DNA of 64,000 nucleotides from Lysinibacillus sp. PLM2 (GCA_023168345.1 AP025689.1:1982001-2046000); one strand, 5' to 3'. Counted from the stretch's first letter, positions 44,941 to 54,566 are shown. Notes: a model not told the origin generated them from the sequence alone. Numbers and translations: made by a program.

Positions 44941-46313
44941 AAAACTAACTGTGAAATGCACTCTACATGAACTGTATGCGGGAATAAATCCACTGGTTGA
45001 ACATCTTTTAGTACATAACCAAATTGCTCAAGTTCTTTTATATCAGTCGCGAATGTATCTGGATTACATGATACATAGACAATACGTTGTGGTTTAGAAC
45101 GACCGATTCTTCTCATTACTTTACCACCTGCACCTGATCGTGGTGGGTCAAGTAAAAGTAATTCAGGACTACCGAATGTTTCTAACACTTCATCTATTCC
45201 TTTTCTAGCATCTTTTGCTAGGAAGTATGTGTTATCTATACCATTATCCGCCGCATTGCGTTTTGCGGATTCAATCGATGTTTCAACGATTTCAATACCG
45301 GCTAATTCCCCTACTCTTGCTGCAAATGGAAGTGAGAATGTACCAACACCGCAGAATAGATCAATCATCTTTTCCGATTTCTTCGGTTGACCAATTTCAA
45401 TCGCTAAATCTACTAATTTTTGAGCTTGAGTAGGATTTGTTTGGAAGAATGTATCAAACCAAAGACGGAAACGATAGCCACTCATTTCATCGTATATAAA
45501 GTCACGACCATCTAAGACATGAGTTTTTTCTGATTGAGTACGATCAGCCCAAGCTGTATTTTCAAGCCATAATAAGCTCTTTACTTGAGGGAATTTCTCT
45601 TGAACACGTTTAACTAGATCATTAGCAGCATTTTCAACAGGTGGTTCTGTTGCAAATAATGCAAGCATCATTTCACCCGTTGCAAAGGATTGTCTTACCA
45701 TTAAATGACGTAGTAAGCCTTCGTGTGCGTCTTTATCATAACCTGACAACTCGTGAGTTTTTGCCCAATCTGCTACTTCCATTGCTGCTTCAACCATTTC
45801 TTTACCCGCGATTAAACAAGTTTCAAGGGAAATCACTTTTCGGAAGTTTCCTTGTTCATGTAAACCTAATGAACCATCTTTAGAAAAAGTGAACTCCATT
45901 TTATTTCGATAATGCCACGGGTTGTCCATTCCGATCGTATCGCGTACTAATTTTGGATCAAATCCTTGTGATTCAATAGCGTCCTTCACATGATTTGTTT
46001 TTTGTTTCAATTGACCTTGATAGTCCCAATGCTGCCATACACATCCACCGCATTTCTCAAAATGTGGACATGGTGCTGGAATTCTTTCTAAATTTGGTTC
46101 TAAAACTTCCTCAAGAATAGCCTTTCTTCTTCTACGTTCCGGATTATCAACCGTCACTTGTACTTTTTCTCCAGGAAGCGTTTGTGGAATAGTCAGACGT
46201 AATTTTTTTGAAACGCCTTTTTCATTCTCACGCCATACCACTGCACGACCAGAACCCTTTTCATCTAATTTATTTATATCAACAACTAATGTTTCACCTT
46301 TAGTAATCGTCAA
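44928..46313 (-). CDS. rlmCD: 23S rRNA (uracil-C5)-methyltransferase RlmCD
   Basis: 461 residues, full length for the RumA/RlmD/YefA family that methylates U747 and/or U1939 of 23S rRNA. An N-terminal TRAM domain (1-70) precedes iron-sulfur cysteines Cys82, Cys88 and Cys91. The SAM-binding motif is DLFCGVGTFSLPFA, then LLLDPPRSGAGG, catalytic Cys416 in VYVSCNPDT and Glu451 in PHTVHVE. The 3' end abuts the recombinase gene; rum 3' ends are known integration sites for streptococcal ICEs and phages. ATG start 46313 with an unremarkable leader. Confidence 0.95.
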   Translation of the reverse strand: MTITKGETLVVDINKLDEKGSGRAVVWRENEKGVSKKLRLTIPQTLPGEKVQVTVDNPERRRRKAILEEVLEPNLERIPAPCPHFEKCGGCVWQHWDYQGQLKQKTNHVKDAIESQGFDPKLVRDTIGMDNPWHYRNKMEFTFSKDGSLGLHEQGNFRKVISLETCLIAGKEMVEAAMEVADWAKTHELSGYDKDAHEGLLRHLMVRQSFATGEMMLALFATEPPVENAANDLVKRVQEKFPQVKSLLWLENTAWADRTQSEKTHVLDGRDFIYDEMSGYRFRLWFDTFFQTNPTQAQKLVDLAIEIGQPKKSEKMIDLFCGVGTFSLPFAARVGELAGIEIVETSIESAKRNAADNGIDNTYFLAKDARKGIDEVLETFGSPELLLLDPPRSGAGGKVMRRIGRSKPQRIVYVSCNPDTFATDIKELEQFGYVLKDVQPVDLFPHTVHVECISQLVLKND

Positions 46314-46661
46314 TTCTGTTTCCTCCTACATACTTATCTATAGTCAATGTCTCACATAAGTAAGATCATAAGCGTTATCAATTAATTTCACACATTTTAC
46401 TATTATAACTTAGATGTACTATGAATAGAAAGTATAGATTCTTAGTAGTTTGCACAACTTTAGGTTCTTATTTTTTAGTTAGCTAAAATATTCCATTAGT
46501 AGTAGAAGCAATTTAATTTATATAAATATTTTGATTTATACAGGGTTTTAAATAAAAACGAATCCCATTAGATAGTTTATCCACTACTCTAATGGGATTG
46601 TTACTTTGCATTATATAACTTCACAAAATTTCCTCTTTATGCTAATATTTTCTTAAATAAA
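46314..46661. other. Gene-free stretch between rlmCD and tRNA-Val
   Basis: About 350 AT-rich bases. The hairpin AATCCCATTAGA / TCTAATGGGATT at 46561-46599 is followed by T5 on the minus strand and looks like a terminator. No ORF. Confidence 0.55.
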
Positions 46662-46734
46662 GGTCTTGTAGCTCAGCTGGGAGAGCATCACGTCGACAAC
46701 GTGAGGGTCATGGGTTCGAGTCCCTTCGAGACCA
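46662..46734 (+). tRNA. tRNA-Val(GAC), 3' half supplied by the island
   Basis: 73-nt cloverleaf: acceptor GGTCTTG / CGAGACC, D arm GCTCAGCTGGGAGAGC, anticodon arm TCACG TCGACAA CGTGA with GAC. The T stem is ATGGG / CCCTT with a U-U mismatch at 50-64. The copy at the far end of the island (55597-55639) has GCAGG / CCTGT instead, which pairs better, so the island appears to have replaced the gene's 3' end. CCA is not fully encoded. Confidence 0.93.
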
Positions 46735-46744
46735 TCATTTTATA

Positions 46745-46787
46745 GGGTCTACAAACGTTGATATATCAATGTTTGTAGACCTTTTTC
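46745..46787. terminator. Bidirectional terminator after tRNA-Val and int
   Basis: Stem GGGTCTACAAACGTTGATAT / ATCAATGTTTGTAGACC followed by T5. It serves the tRNA on the plus strand and the integrase on the minus strand. Confidence 0.8.
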
Positions 46788-46826
46788 TTTGTGCTCGAAT
46801 ATATTAAAATTTAACAAATTCTTTCG

Positions 46827-46847
46827 TTTGTCCGCATTTTGTCCGCA
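46827..46847 (+). repeat. Left arm-type integrase repeat
   Basis: TTTGTCCGCA repeated twice with one T between units, 118 bp inside the left att core. The same pair, with one base different, is found 126 bp inside the right att. Confidence 0.8.
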
Positions 46848-46860
46848 AGAAAATTTCCAA

Positions 46861-47994
46861 TTACTTATTACTTTTTTGAATAGCATGATGAAAAATATCC
46901 GCAATTTCATTATCGCTATTTGGTAGTAAATGGGCATACACTTCTAAAGTGATTCTGGGATTTGCATGACCTAAACGTTTTGAAATTTTAACAATATCTA
47001 CACCTTGATCAATCAGAATTGATGCATGAGTGTGACGAATATCATGGAATCGAATATTTGTTACTCCGGAATTTTTAATGATTCTTTTCATCACTCGAAC
47101 GACATTCCGTGGATCTTGGAATGCTCCCGTATTTGTACAAATAACTAAATCATTATCATTGTAAAGAGGGCCCACCAATTCAATCCATTCATCTTGCGAA
47201 TTTTTGTGACGAATCAGTTCGTTAATTACAAAATTCGGAATAGGCACTTGACGTTTTGAATGTTTAGTCTTTGGGGGTGTTAATACGTAACCAACATTAG
47301 GAACATGAACTAATGATCTATTAACTGAGAGAGTTTTTTTATTGAAGTCAATATCGGACCACTTTAAGCCTAGGATCTCTCCCCTTCTCATGCCTGTGTA
47401 AATCGCAAGTAAGAATGTTAAATAGTGACGTTCTTTTTCGCAAGTATTTAGGAACTTTTAGATTTCTTTAATCGACAAAATAACAATTTCTCTAGAATTT
47501 ATAACTGGTGGAGTTGAGTTTTCCATTGGATTGACAATGATTTTCTTCCATAATAAAGCTTGTTTAAATGCAAGGTTTAATATTTCATGCATTTTTCTAA
47601 TATAACTTCCACTATAACCTTCTTCTAACTTTTGATTATAAAATGTATCTATATCTTCAGTTGTTATTTTAGAAATTTCTTTATTACATAAAACATTATC
47701 AGTTATAATGTGTTTTTCTATAAGATAGTTATAATTTGATAAAGAAGTAATTTTAATCCGATTTTTATAATGGTTTTCAAACCATGTACTTATATAGTCG
47801 GAAAAAAATTCTCTACTTAACTCATAAAATTTGCCTTCATCAAGGGATAACTCAATTTTCTTTGCAGCAATTTCTGCATCCTTTTTCTTCAAAAAACCTC
47901 CCTGACTAACTTGCTTTCTTTTACCAGTCTTTGAATCTTTACCAATATCAATAATAAATGAATATGTCTTGCCTCTTTTTCTTATCTGTGCCAA
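46861..47994 (-). pseudogene. int: Tyrosine integrase with an in-frame stop
   Basis: About 378 codons from TTG 47994 (GGAGGT site). The N-terminal part has the arm-binding domain (AQIRKRGKTYSFIIDIG, GGFLKKKDAE) and a core-binding domain (GYSGSYIRKMHEILN). A TAA at 47447-47449 follows LSIKEI, and the frame continues without shift into KFLNTCEKERHYLTFLLAIY and GMRRGEILGLKWSDID. Catalytic residues remain in the second part: Arg in GMRRGE, HDIRHTHAS, LGHANPRITLEVYAHL. One base change (for example CAA to TAA) explains the break. Confidence 0.88.
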
Positions 47995-48308
47995 TTTGTT
48001 TACCTCCAAAAATTAGCAGATAAAAAAAGCGAACAAGTGGTCTGGTTTACAGTATGACCACTTGTTTACCTTATATTACATACGCTTTTAATTCCAGAAT
48101 TTAATAATGATTCTTTAACCACCTAAAAAATTCATCTCGTAAGACTCTTTTACATCTACCAATTTTTATTAGGGGAAAATCCGCTCTTTCCATTATCGTA
48201 TAAGCACTAGGTTTCGATATTTTTAATATTTGACTAACTGTATTTTGCAAGATAAAAGTGCAGAGAATTGCAATGAAAAATACAGAGTGTTGCCACCCAA
48301 TATTTTTA

Positions 48309-49031
48309 CTATTTTCTCGACAATGCGTTGGCTAAACGAAAGCTCTGACCCGTATATGAAATGATATGGGCATGGTGGATCAAGCGATCCACTAGAGCTG
48401 CCGTTAAACGTGAATCTGAGAAAATACGATTCCACTGACTGAATTCTAAATTAGACGTAATAATTAAACTTTTTTGTTCGTAACACTCTGATATAATTTG
48501 AAACAATAATTCTGCTCCTTCTTTCCCAAAAGGAAGATAACCCATTTCATCTAAAATCATCAAATCCACTTTCTCTAACTTACTACGAAACTGCTTTAAT
48601 TTTCCCATCACAAGTGCTTGCTCTAATTCTTCAACTAAATGTGATACTCGATAAAAACGCACCTCATAACCTTGCTCACAAGCTCTTCTACCAAGCGCTG
48701 AAGCTAAATGAGTTTTTCCCGTGCCAGGCGCTCCTACTAAAATTAAATTCTCTTTTCTTCGAATGAAATCTAACTTCATTAATTCTTCTTTTGTTAAATG
48801 CTTGGGTAAGCTGATATCTTTATGCCATTCATACGTTTCCAATGTTTTTGTATCGATGAATCGCGCTTGCTTCAAGTTTCTTGCTATTTTGGCTTGTTCA
48901 CGACCCTTTTGTTCTTTTAATAAAAGTTGATAAATAAATTCTTCCGGCGTTGTGAATGGAACATCATCTATTGCTTCGGCTATATGGGCAAGTCGAAGCT
49001 GTTTACACAATTCAAGAATGGCTTCATTCAT
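48309..49031 (-). CDS. istB: IS21-family helper ATPase IstB
   Basis: 240 residues. Walker A GAPGTGKT, Walker B LMILDEMGY, sensor region SNLEFSQWNRIFSD and a C-terminal DRLIHHAH. Overlaps the end of istA by 8 bp. Intact, and able in principle to act with another copy of the same IS. Confidence 0.93.
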   Translation of the reverse strand: MNEAILELCKQLRLAHIAEAIDDVPFTTPEEFIYQLLLKEQKGREQAKIARNLKQARFIDTKTLETYEWHKDISLPKHLTKEELMKLDFIRRKENLILVGAPGTGKTHLASALGRRACEQGYEVRFYRVSHLVEELEQALVMGKLKQFRSKLEKVDLMILDEMGYLPFGKEGAELLFQIISECYEQKSLIITSNLEFSQWNRIFSDSRLTAALVDRLIHHAHIISYTGQSFRLANALSRK

Positions 49032-50450
49032 GCGTTGTTACCCCCGTTCCCTTTGGAGATAATGCATCATAGTCTGTCCAATTGACACCGTAAGGATGTT
49101 CCTGTTCTTCAATATTTTTTGCAATGTAATCATAAAAATTCTGGTCAATTTCTTTCATTTCATGGTTTACCAGAAGCGTAATCAATTCATTAATACGCTG
49201 TTTTCTTAACGCAAGGGATGGGACTGTTAAATATTCTTTTATACGTGTTGGTAAATATGGTGTATAACGTGAATGTCCGATTACACGTGGCTTTTTCAAC
49301 CAATCTTTTAAAATATCTTTCCATGGTATAAAACGGCGTTTTTTCATATAAGGTCTTGCATCCGTTAATAAAATTTCACCGTCATTTGTAATAACTTTGA
49401 ACTTATCCCAATAGGTGATGCAATATAGCTGCACATAGTTACGCGCTCTTGGGACATGAATGAAATGTTGATCCAATTTGAATTCATTATACTTGTTAAA
49501 TTTAATCGCAAACTGCTTAAAAACAGGATAAGGTTTTTCAGGTAATTTTAATAATTGCTTCTGCTCCCGTATCCATAAATCCTCAATCAGTTCTTCTTTT
49601 TTATAATGTAGCCTTTGACGGTCCTTCTTTAACTGTTGTTCTAGTTTCTCACCTAAATCTTCTAAGTCTTTAATGACTGGTGGGGTGCTAAAGAAGTTAT
49701 AGCGAACATACCCAACCTTTCGTTCGACATGACCTTTTTCATTACCACTTTCAGGATTACAAACTTGAACCTGGAAGCCATAGTAATTTTGGAAATGACG
49801 AAAAGCTTCCGTTAACTCTGCTTCCGAATCTCCTTTTCTTACTTTTTTCACCGCAGGTGTTAAATTATCAATTCTAAGACTGATTGGTACACCGCCAGCT
49901 TGCTTAAACAGTTGTTGTAATCCACTTAAAAACATTCTAGATTTTCTCCAGGCATGGGTACTGCGAATCCAGTATTACTTGCTGGGAAGGACATAACTAA
50001 TGCATGGACATCCACGATTTCTCCATCTTGAACAGCCTCCATAGTTCCAAAATCCAACTGTGCTTCACCTTCGGGATGATCTAATCTTTCATGACCTTTA
50101 CTGAATTCATCATCTTCTGCTGAGCGCCATTCTTGAATGTAATTACACACTGTGCGATAGGATCCTTCAAAGCCCATCGATTGTAAATCTTCGTACATTT
50201 TCTTATTTGTCCGACGTAACTTTTTCTTCACTTTTAAATCTTCTTCAAGCCAATCACTAACGATTTCTCCCCATTTTTCTTCATCTTCATACATCATACC
50301 TTTTTTGATATACAGTTTTTCTTGAGGTAGTTGCTCCCCATCACCATACTTTTTGGCGGTACGCCAATTTACTTTCATAGCAGTTGCCACTGCAGAGATA
50401 GATAATCCTTTTTCGTTTCGTAATGTTTTGATACAATTAACTTCAGACAT
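49024..50450 (-). pseudogene. istA: IS21-family transposase IstA, frameshifted
   Basis: First part (50450 to about 49926) holds the HTH (KGLSISAVATAMKVNWRTAK) and the first catalytic Asp (EAQLDFGTMEAV). The second part (to 49024) holds Asp in LRIDNLTPAV and Glu in NEKGHVERKVGY. The break is at 49926-49935 within GENLECF/LSGLQQ. The T run there has five bases where six would restore the frame. This could be a real deletion, a sequencing error or, less likely, a slippage site. ATG 50450 follows AAAGGA. Confidence 0.88.
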
Positions 50451-50646
50451 TGCTAGCATCCTTTCATTCCTCCACTGGTAAAATTCGACACTTTAACAGT
50501 AGAGCGACTTGGGGTGACTGGCAAGTCTATTTTTTGGCACTAAAAAGTGCTAGACTCTGTACAAATTCGTTGCACATGTCTGCACTTCTATTTTGCAATA
50601 AACACTAACTTCTTTAGCTGTCAAAATTACTGGAAAATCTTCAATC

Positions 50647-50796
50647 TCATTTCTGTCCATAGTTATCTCTTTTATATCTTTTGACCTTAGTATTTTGAAC
50701 TTCAATTACTTTTTCTTTATCTAACTGATCCTCCCACTGCTTTAATATGGTTAATGCTTCTTTACGTTTTAAATCCAATTTTTTATTTTTCTGCAT
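50647..50796 (-). CDS. Small basic protein upstream of xis
   Basis: 49 residues (MQKNKKLDLKRKEALTILKQ, then WEDQLDKEKVIEVQNTKVKR), behind TAGGAGG. Its TGA overlaps the xis start region, so orf-xis-int form one operon. Charged and helical, no known family; perhaps a small regulator or a directionality cofactor. Not long enough to test further by eye. Confidence 0.68.
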   Translation of the reverse strand: MQKNKKLDLKRKEALTILKQWEDQLDKEKVIEVQNTKVKRYKRDNYGQK

Positions 50797-50884
50797 AAAA
50801 AAAACCTCCTAATTTTTTTTAGAAGGCTTTCTTTAAATATTTTTTTATATAATTAAAACCAAAAAACTGGTTTTATGAATCGTC

Positions 50885-51784
50885 TTATTTTTTCTTCGTA
50901 GCGTTTTCGTCGTCTAATAATATTTTTATTGTTGAATCCTTAAGCTTGAATAATACATTCGTCCAAAGGAAATCCGTTTGTAAATAGGTGATCTTTGGAT
51001 TTTTTATTTTAGCTTTATTCATTAAAATTATTAATTTTGGATTATCTCGTAAGAATGCATTTCGAATATATATATTAGTCGTTCCAAATATACTTTCTAT
51101 ATTTTTTAATTCTTTAAAGTTAATATTAGCTTTATTAGCCAAATGAATTTCTACAGTATAATAAGTATCTCTAATGTCAACACGAGTGTATAGTTCCTGC
51201 ATTTTTCCAGCAACAAAATAATTATTAATAATTTTTACACCAAATATACTTCTCATAGGTTTTTGACTTGTTTGATATATATTATCTATTACTTTTATTA
51301 ACTCCGTAAAACCTTCATAGCTTTTAATATTTGGTCGCTCATACTCTATAAAAGTTTTATACATATCGTATTTCGTATACGAATACGCAAGATACCAAAA
51401 TGGCAAATCCAATATTATTGATAAATCAAATTGTAAATCAATTGAATTATTCCTCTGTATTACTTTTTTACTATCTATATTGTAATCCATGTTTTCAGTT
51501 ATGAAATTTGATATTGAGCTTTCTGCATGTGACGAAATCTTTTCTATTTCCTTATTCGTTAATTCAAATATACCTTTTAAAGCACGACAGCGCGCACCAA
51601 TTGATATTTTCGATAAGAAATTATCTAGCAATATTTGATTATCGTTAACTATATATTTTAATTCTTTGAAGTTGTCAAATTTACTTAATCCTCTTTTGGA
51701 GAGATATTCTGGAAAAGACAAATCTCCAATAACTAATTTCTGTAGTAGATTTATATCTCTCAAATCAAAACCCTTTTTAGCCAT
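50885..51784 (-). CDS. Unrecognised 299-residue island protein
   Basis: An AT-rich gene typical of acquired DNA. It starts FDLRDINLLQKLVIGDLSFP. Residues 60-115 contain ISIGARCRALKGIFELTNKE and IEKISSHAESSISNFITE, which could be a helical DNA-binding or dimer region. The C-terminal half has alternating strands (YTRVDIRDTYYTVEIHLANK). No signal peptide, no membrane helix, no catalytic motif I know. First cargo gene inside the island, with its own leader. Function unknown. Confidence 0.72.
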   Translation of the reverse strand: MAKKGFDLRDINLLQKLVIGDLSFPEYLSKRGLSKFDNFKELKYIVNDNQILLDNFLSKISIGARCRALKGIFELTNKEIEKISSHAESSISNFITENMDYNIDSKKVIQRNNSIDLQFDLSIILDLPFWYLAYSYTKYDMYKTFIEYERPNIKSYEGFTELIKVIDNIYQTSQKPMRSIFGVKIINNYFVAGKMQELYTRVDIRDTYYTVEIHLANKANINFKELKNIESIFGTTNIYIRNAFLRDNPKLIILMNKAKIKNPKITYLQTDFLWTNVLFKLKDSTIKILLDDENATKKK

Positions 51785-51896
51785 TATTAATCACCTAATA
51801 CGACAGTAAAGTTTTGACTTGGAAAAATATGCTTAAACCAGATTTCTGGTTTTGAATATTTTTTCTTTATTTTCAAGGAATAATTTTTAATACAAC

Positions 51897-52100
51897 TTAT
51901 ATAAATGTATATTCGTTCCACTGCTGATTATTAACTTTAAATTGTGGTTTTATATTGATGTTTTTTCTATTTATTTTCCACAGTAAAACTAAAAAGTTAT
52001 TATCTTGTTTGTACATTTTAATAATTAGATCCAACGGTACTTCATTAACTATGCTGAATATGAAAGTAGACTTAAAATAAAAATATAGGTCTTTTATCAT
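51897..52100 (-). CDS. Small unknown island protein
   Basis: 67 residues from ATG 52100, right after AGGAGGTGTTGT, a strong site that supports a real gene. Sequence MIKDLYFYFKSTFIFSIVNE, then PLDLIIKMYKQDNNFLVLLW. No clear membrane helix. No family recognised. The gap to the 299-residue gene is 112 bp. Confidence 0.58.
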   Translation of the reverse strand: MIKDLYFYFKSTFIFSIVNEVPLDLIIKMYKQDNNFLVLLWKINRKNINIKPQFKVNNQQWNEYTFI

Positions 52101-52460
52101 ACAACACCTCCTGAGAAGTCCGCGTGGAACTTAAAAATATAATTGACTCTTTAAAAAAATAATTTTAGTTAGAAGTAACTAAACCAGTTTAATAGGGAAA
52201 GAAAAAAATTTACAAAACAGTTAAGGGGAAACTAATAGAGATATCAATTAGACTCTTGCCTTTTAAAGAATTAAAAAAACCCCTTAAATTATTTTTAATT
52301 AAAACGATTAGAGGGGGTTTTTGATATATCTATTATACAATTAAACATTCATTCGGGCTTATATCAAAATTAATTTCCTTGAATGAAAATATCATTAGTA
52401 GGTAGACCACTTTACTTCGCGAGAAAATTATTTCTTACTAGGTATTTGTAGACCCAGCAC
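52101..52460. other. Gene-free stretch with one terminator
   Basis: About 360 AT-rich bases. Hairpin AAAAACCCCTTAA ... GGGGGTTTTT at 52274-52323 looks like a bidirectional terminator. Nothing else is seen. Confidence 0.6.
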
Positions 52461-53453
52461 TTAATTTTTAACAGGGAAACGGTTTGTTTTTTTTATAATT
52501 CTAAGCTGAAATGGAAGATTTATCTCTTCCGTTGGCTCTCCAACCAATATTATCCTTGCACTCTTATTCAGATTAATATCTTTAAGTGAAATTGGTACTA
52601 CCACTTTTGATTTAGGGGGTATGATTACTTTTTTTAATGCAAAAGGAACATATTCAGAAATCAAATTAATGTGTGCGTTCAACTCAAAGTCGTGTTGATT
52701 TTCTATAGTTAAGAAATAATTGTCTATATCTATATATTCAACTTCCTTAGTTAAGTTAGAATCTGTATATATTTGCATTACTTCCGAAGTTTCATTTTCA
52801 ATATTTTTTATTTTCTGTACAGTAGTATATATATTTTGAATTTTAGAGATTTCTTTACTCTTATTAGTGACTTCAACCGAAAGATAGTTCCCAGCAACTG
52901 TTCTTTGAGTTTGATATATTTCTAAAGGGTCAGAAATTTTATCGTTAAGGACCTTTTCACTTATTATATATATAATATGCTTTCCTGGTGGTAAGTCTGA
53001 TATTGTGAAAGGAATTTTTTTAACCCCTTCCTTCGGAATATCAATAATATGGTGAGAGTCCACTATACCGTTCATCTCTATCTTTATAGGAGTAGTATCA
53101 TTTTGCAAAAATGCAAAAACGGCTCTCTGTTCTTCTTTTAATGTTGAATGCTTATACAAGATATTTCCAGTTATAGTTCCATTTTCATCAGTTATATAGG
53201 AATTTTTATCTCTGTCTACAATAAATTCTTCATTTAGGTGGATTTCAACTGTTCGAGTTTCAGTTGTTTTTTTAATTTGGTCATATTGAGGTTGTTCTGT
53301 ATTCTTCACAGTTTCTTGGATTGGCTTCTCATTATTAGTATTTGAGTTAAACATACTAGACCACTTTCTTTCATCATTAAATACAAATAAGAAGATTGAA
53401 AATATTGTAATTAAAATAGAAATTAACAGGATTAAATTTTGTTTTTTCCTCAT
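52461..53453 (-). CDS. Membrane-anchored extracellular protein, unknown
   Basis: About 330 residues from ATG 53453 (AAGGA site). One N-terminal membrane helix (NLILLISILITIFSIFLFVF) is followed by a polar linker and a beta-rich extracellular part: GNILYKHSTLKEEQRAVFAF, IPFTISDLPPGKHIIYIISE, and IIPPKSKVVVPISLKDINL. These blocks suggest two or three Ig-like/fibronectin-like domains, the second stating 'PPGKHIIYI' as in ligand-binding sandwiches. No cysteine. It lies 88 bp downstream of a secreted-protein gene on the same strand; the two may act together at the cell surface. Confidence 0.72.
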   Translation of the reverse strand: MRKKQNLILLISILITIFSIFLFVFNDERKWSSMFNSNTNNEKPIQETVKNTEQPQYDQIKKTTETRTVEIHLNEEFIVDRDKNSYITDENGTITGNILYKHSTLKEEQRAVFAFLQNDTTPIKIEMNGIVDSHHIIDIPKEGVKKIPFTISDLPPGKHIIYIISEKVLNDKISDPLEIYQTQRTVAGNYLSVEVTNKSKEISKIQNIYTTVQKIKNIENETSEVMQIYTDSNLTKEVEYIDIDNYFLTIENQHDFELNAHINLISEYVPFALKKVIIPPKSKVVVPISLKDINLNKSARIILVGEPTEEINLPFQLRIIKKTNRFPVKN

Positions 53454-53487
53454 TTGCAACTTCCTTAATATGTATATTAAATAATGA

Positions 53488-53522
53488 TTGCAACCATAAA
53501 GAAATTTACTTTATGGTTGCAT
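53488..53522 (-). terminator. Terminator-like hairpin after the secreted-protein gene
   Basis: Stem GCAACCATAAAG / CTTTATGGTTGC. No long T run, so termination may be partial and allow read-through into the next gene. Confidence 0.55.
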
Positions 53523-53540
53523 TCATTATTTCAATTCAAG

Positions 53541-54077
53541 TTACTTCAAAACTACCTCTTCTATTGTATCAGTATCACTTGTGGACCAGCCAAGATGAAC
53601 TTCGTGATGACTTTTAGCAATCATTGTATCCCCAACTAATCCAGTATTACCTCGTGTATCAACTATTGCCATTCCTTCATCTTCACCATAAATAGTGTCA
53701 CTATCTTGATCTAATATTATCAAAGACGAACTACCCTTTGGTTTTTTTAATAGTTCACCTATAACACTAAAATACATTATTAATTTTCCATCTGTAATCG
53801 ATGTAGCATGTGTTCCAAACCATTCCAATCCGTCTCTGTTCAAATATGTGTGGCCTGTCCCAAAAGCGACACCACTAATATCTTGTGTTGAAAAACCATC
53901 TGAATTAGTTAATTCGATATTTACTTTTGATGGAAGATCTTTTATATCATCGTAATTATAATCCGCCCAAACTTCTTCTTTACTTGTAAGGTCTTGAGCA
54001 ATTGCAGAACCGGAATGTGTAATTGTTATTGTTGAGGCCAATATTGCAGTAGCTACCAATAGATTTTTTACTTTCAT
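53541..54077 (-). CDS. Secreted protein, unknown
   Basis: 178 residues with a clear signal peptide: KVKNLLVATAILASTITITH, cleavage probably after GSAIA. GGAGG lies 7 nt before ATG. The mature part has an acidic start (EEVWADYNYDDIKDLPSK), a glycine/aromatic middle (GTGHTYLNRDGLEWFGTHAT) and an acidic end. No cysteine, no catalytic motif. No family recognised. Cargo of the tRNA-Val island, upstream of a membrane-anchored protein gene. Confidence 0.75.
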   Translation of the reverse strand: MKVKNLLVATAILASTITITHSGSAIAQDLTSKEEVWADYNYDDIKDLPSKVNIELTNSDGFSTQDISGVAFGTGHTYLNRDGLEWFGTHATSITDGKLIMYFSVIGELLKKPKGSSSLIILDQDSDTIYGEDEGMAIVDTRGNTGLVGDTMIAKSHHEVHLGWSTSDTDTIEEVVLK

Positions 54078-54080
54078 AAA

Positions 54081-54566
54081 TATACCTCCATTTTTTTGAT
54101 TTTTCTAACAAATACTATTATAAAACAACAACCTCGCAATTGATAGTAAAAATTGGTATTTTTACAAATTATTTAATATTAATTAAATTATTTACTATCT
54201 AAAGAATCTTAGTTAAGGTTCCTTAAATGTAGCATTATAAAGATAGATAATGAAAACTTAAGATGTAAAATATTGTATGAGATGTACTAAAAATACTATT
54301 ATAAAGATGCTAAAAAGGCAAAACGGTATAACTTTGTTTGTAATTGGTTTGAACTTGTTTGAAAAAAGCTGTGCAATTTTTATTTACAAATCTTTGGACT
54401 GAACACATTTTTAAAAAATAACAAGTGTGGTTTAGTTTAGTTCGGGGAGTTCAGGATGATAAAAACAACAATAGTTTTTCTTAAATGATTAGTCTTTTTT
54501 ATTAAATAATTTAATTCATTGATTATATATAAATAATGTAAAGAAGTAGGTTTAAAGATTTTTTGA
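54081..54566. other. Gene-free, very AT-rich stretch
   Basis: About 490 bases. It contains the promoter region of the secreted-protein gene and otherwise nothing I can name. Confidence 0.5.

Larger units (their letters stand above)
48239..50604 (-). mobile_element. IS21-family element, second type
   Basis: 2366 bp. Ends TGTATTTTGCAAGAT and, from the other side, TGTTTATTGCAAAATAG, each followed by AAGTGCAGA. Target duplication CTAAC (48234-48238 and 50605-50609). Different from the IS at 38987 and 62040: transposase and helper share only family motifs. istB is intact; istA is frameshifted. Confidence 0.93.
48101..50660 (-). pseudogene. xis: Excisionase gene split by an IS21-family element
   Basis: Two halves: codons 1-19 at 50605-50660 (ATG 50660; MDRNEIEDFPVILTAKEV) and the rest at 48101-48238 (QILKISKPSAYTIMERADFP, then LIKIGRCKRVLRDEFFRWLK). 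Removing the IS and one 5-bp CTAAC duplication gives an uninterrupted 63-codon frame for a 62-residue excisionase-type HTH protein. It lies between the 49-residue ORF and int, all on the minus strand. Confidence 0.9.

Noticed and set aside
49920-49940. Programmed ribosomal frameshift in the IS21-type istA
   Set aside because: IS21 elements do not normally use frameshifting within istA, and the shift falls on a T5 run that simply lacks one base; loss of a base or a read error is simpler.
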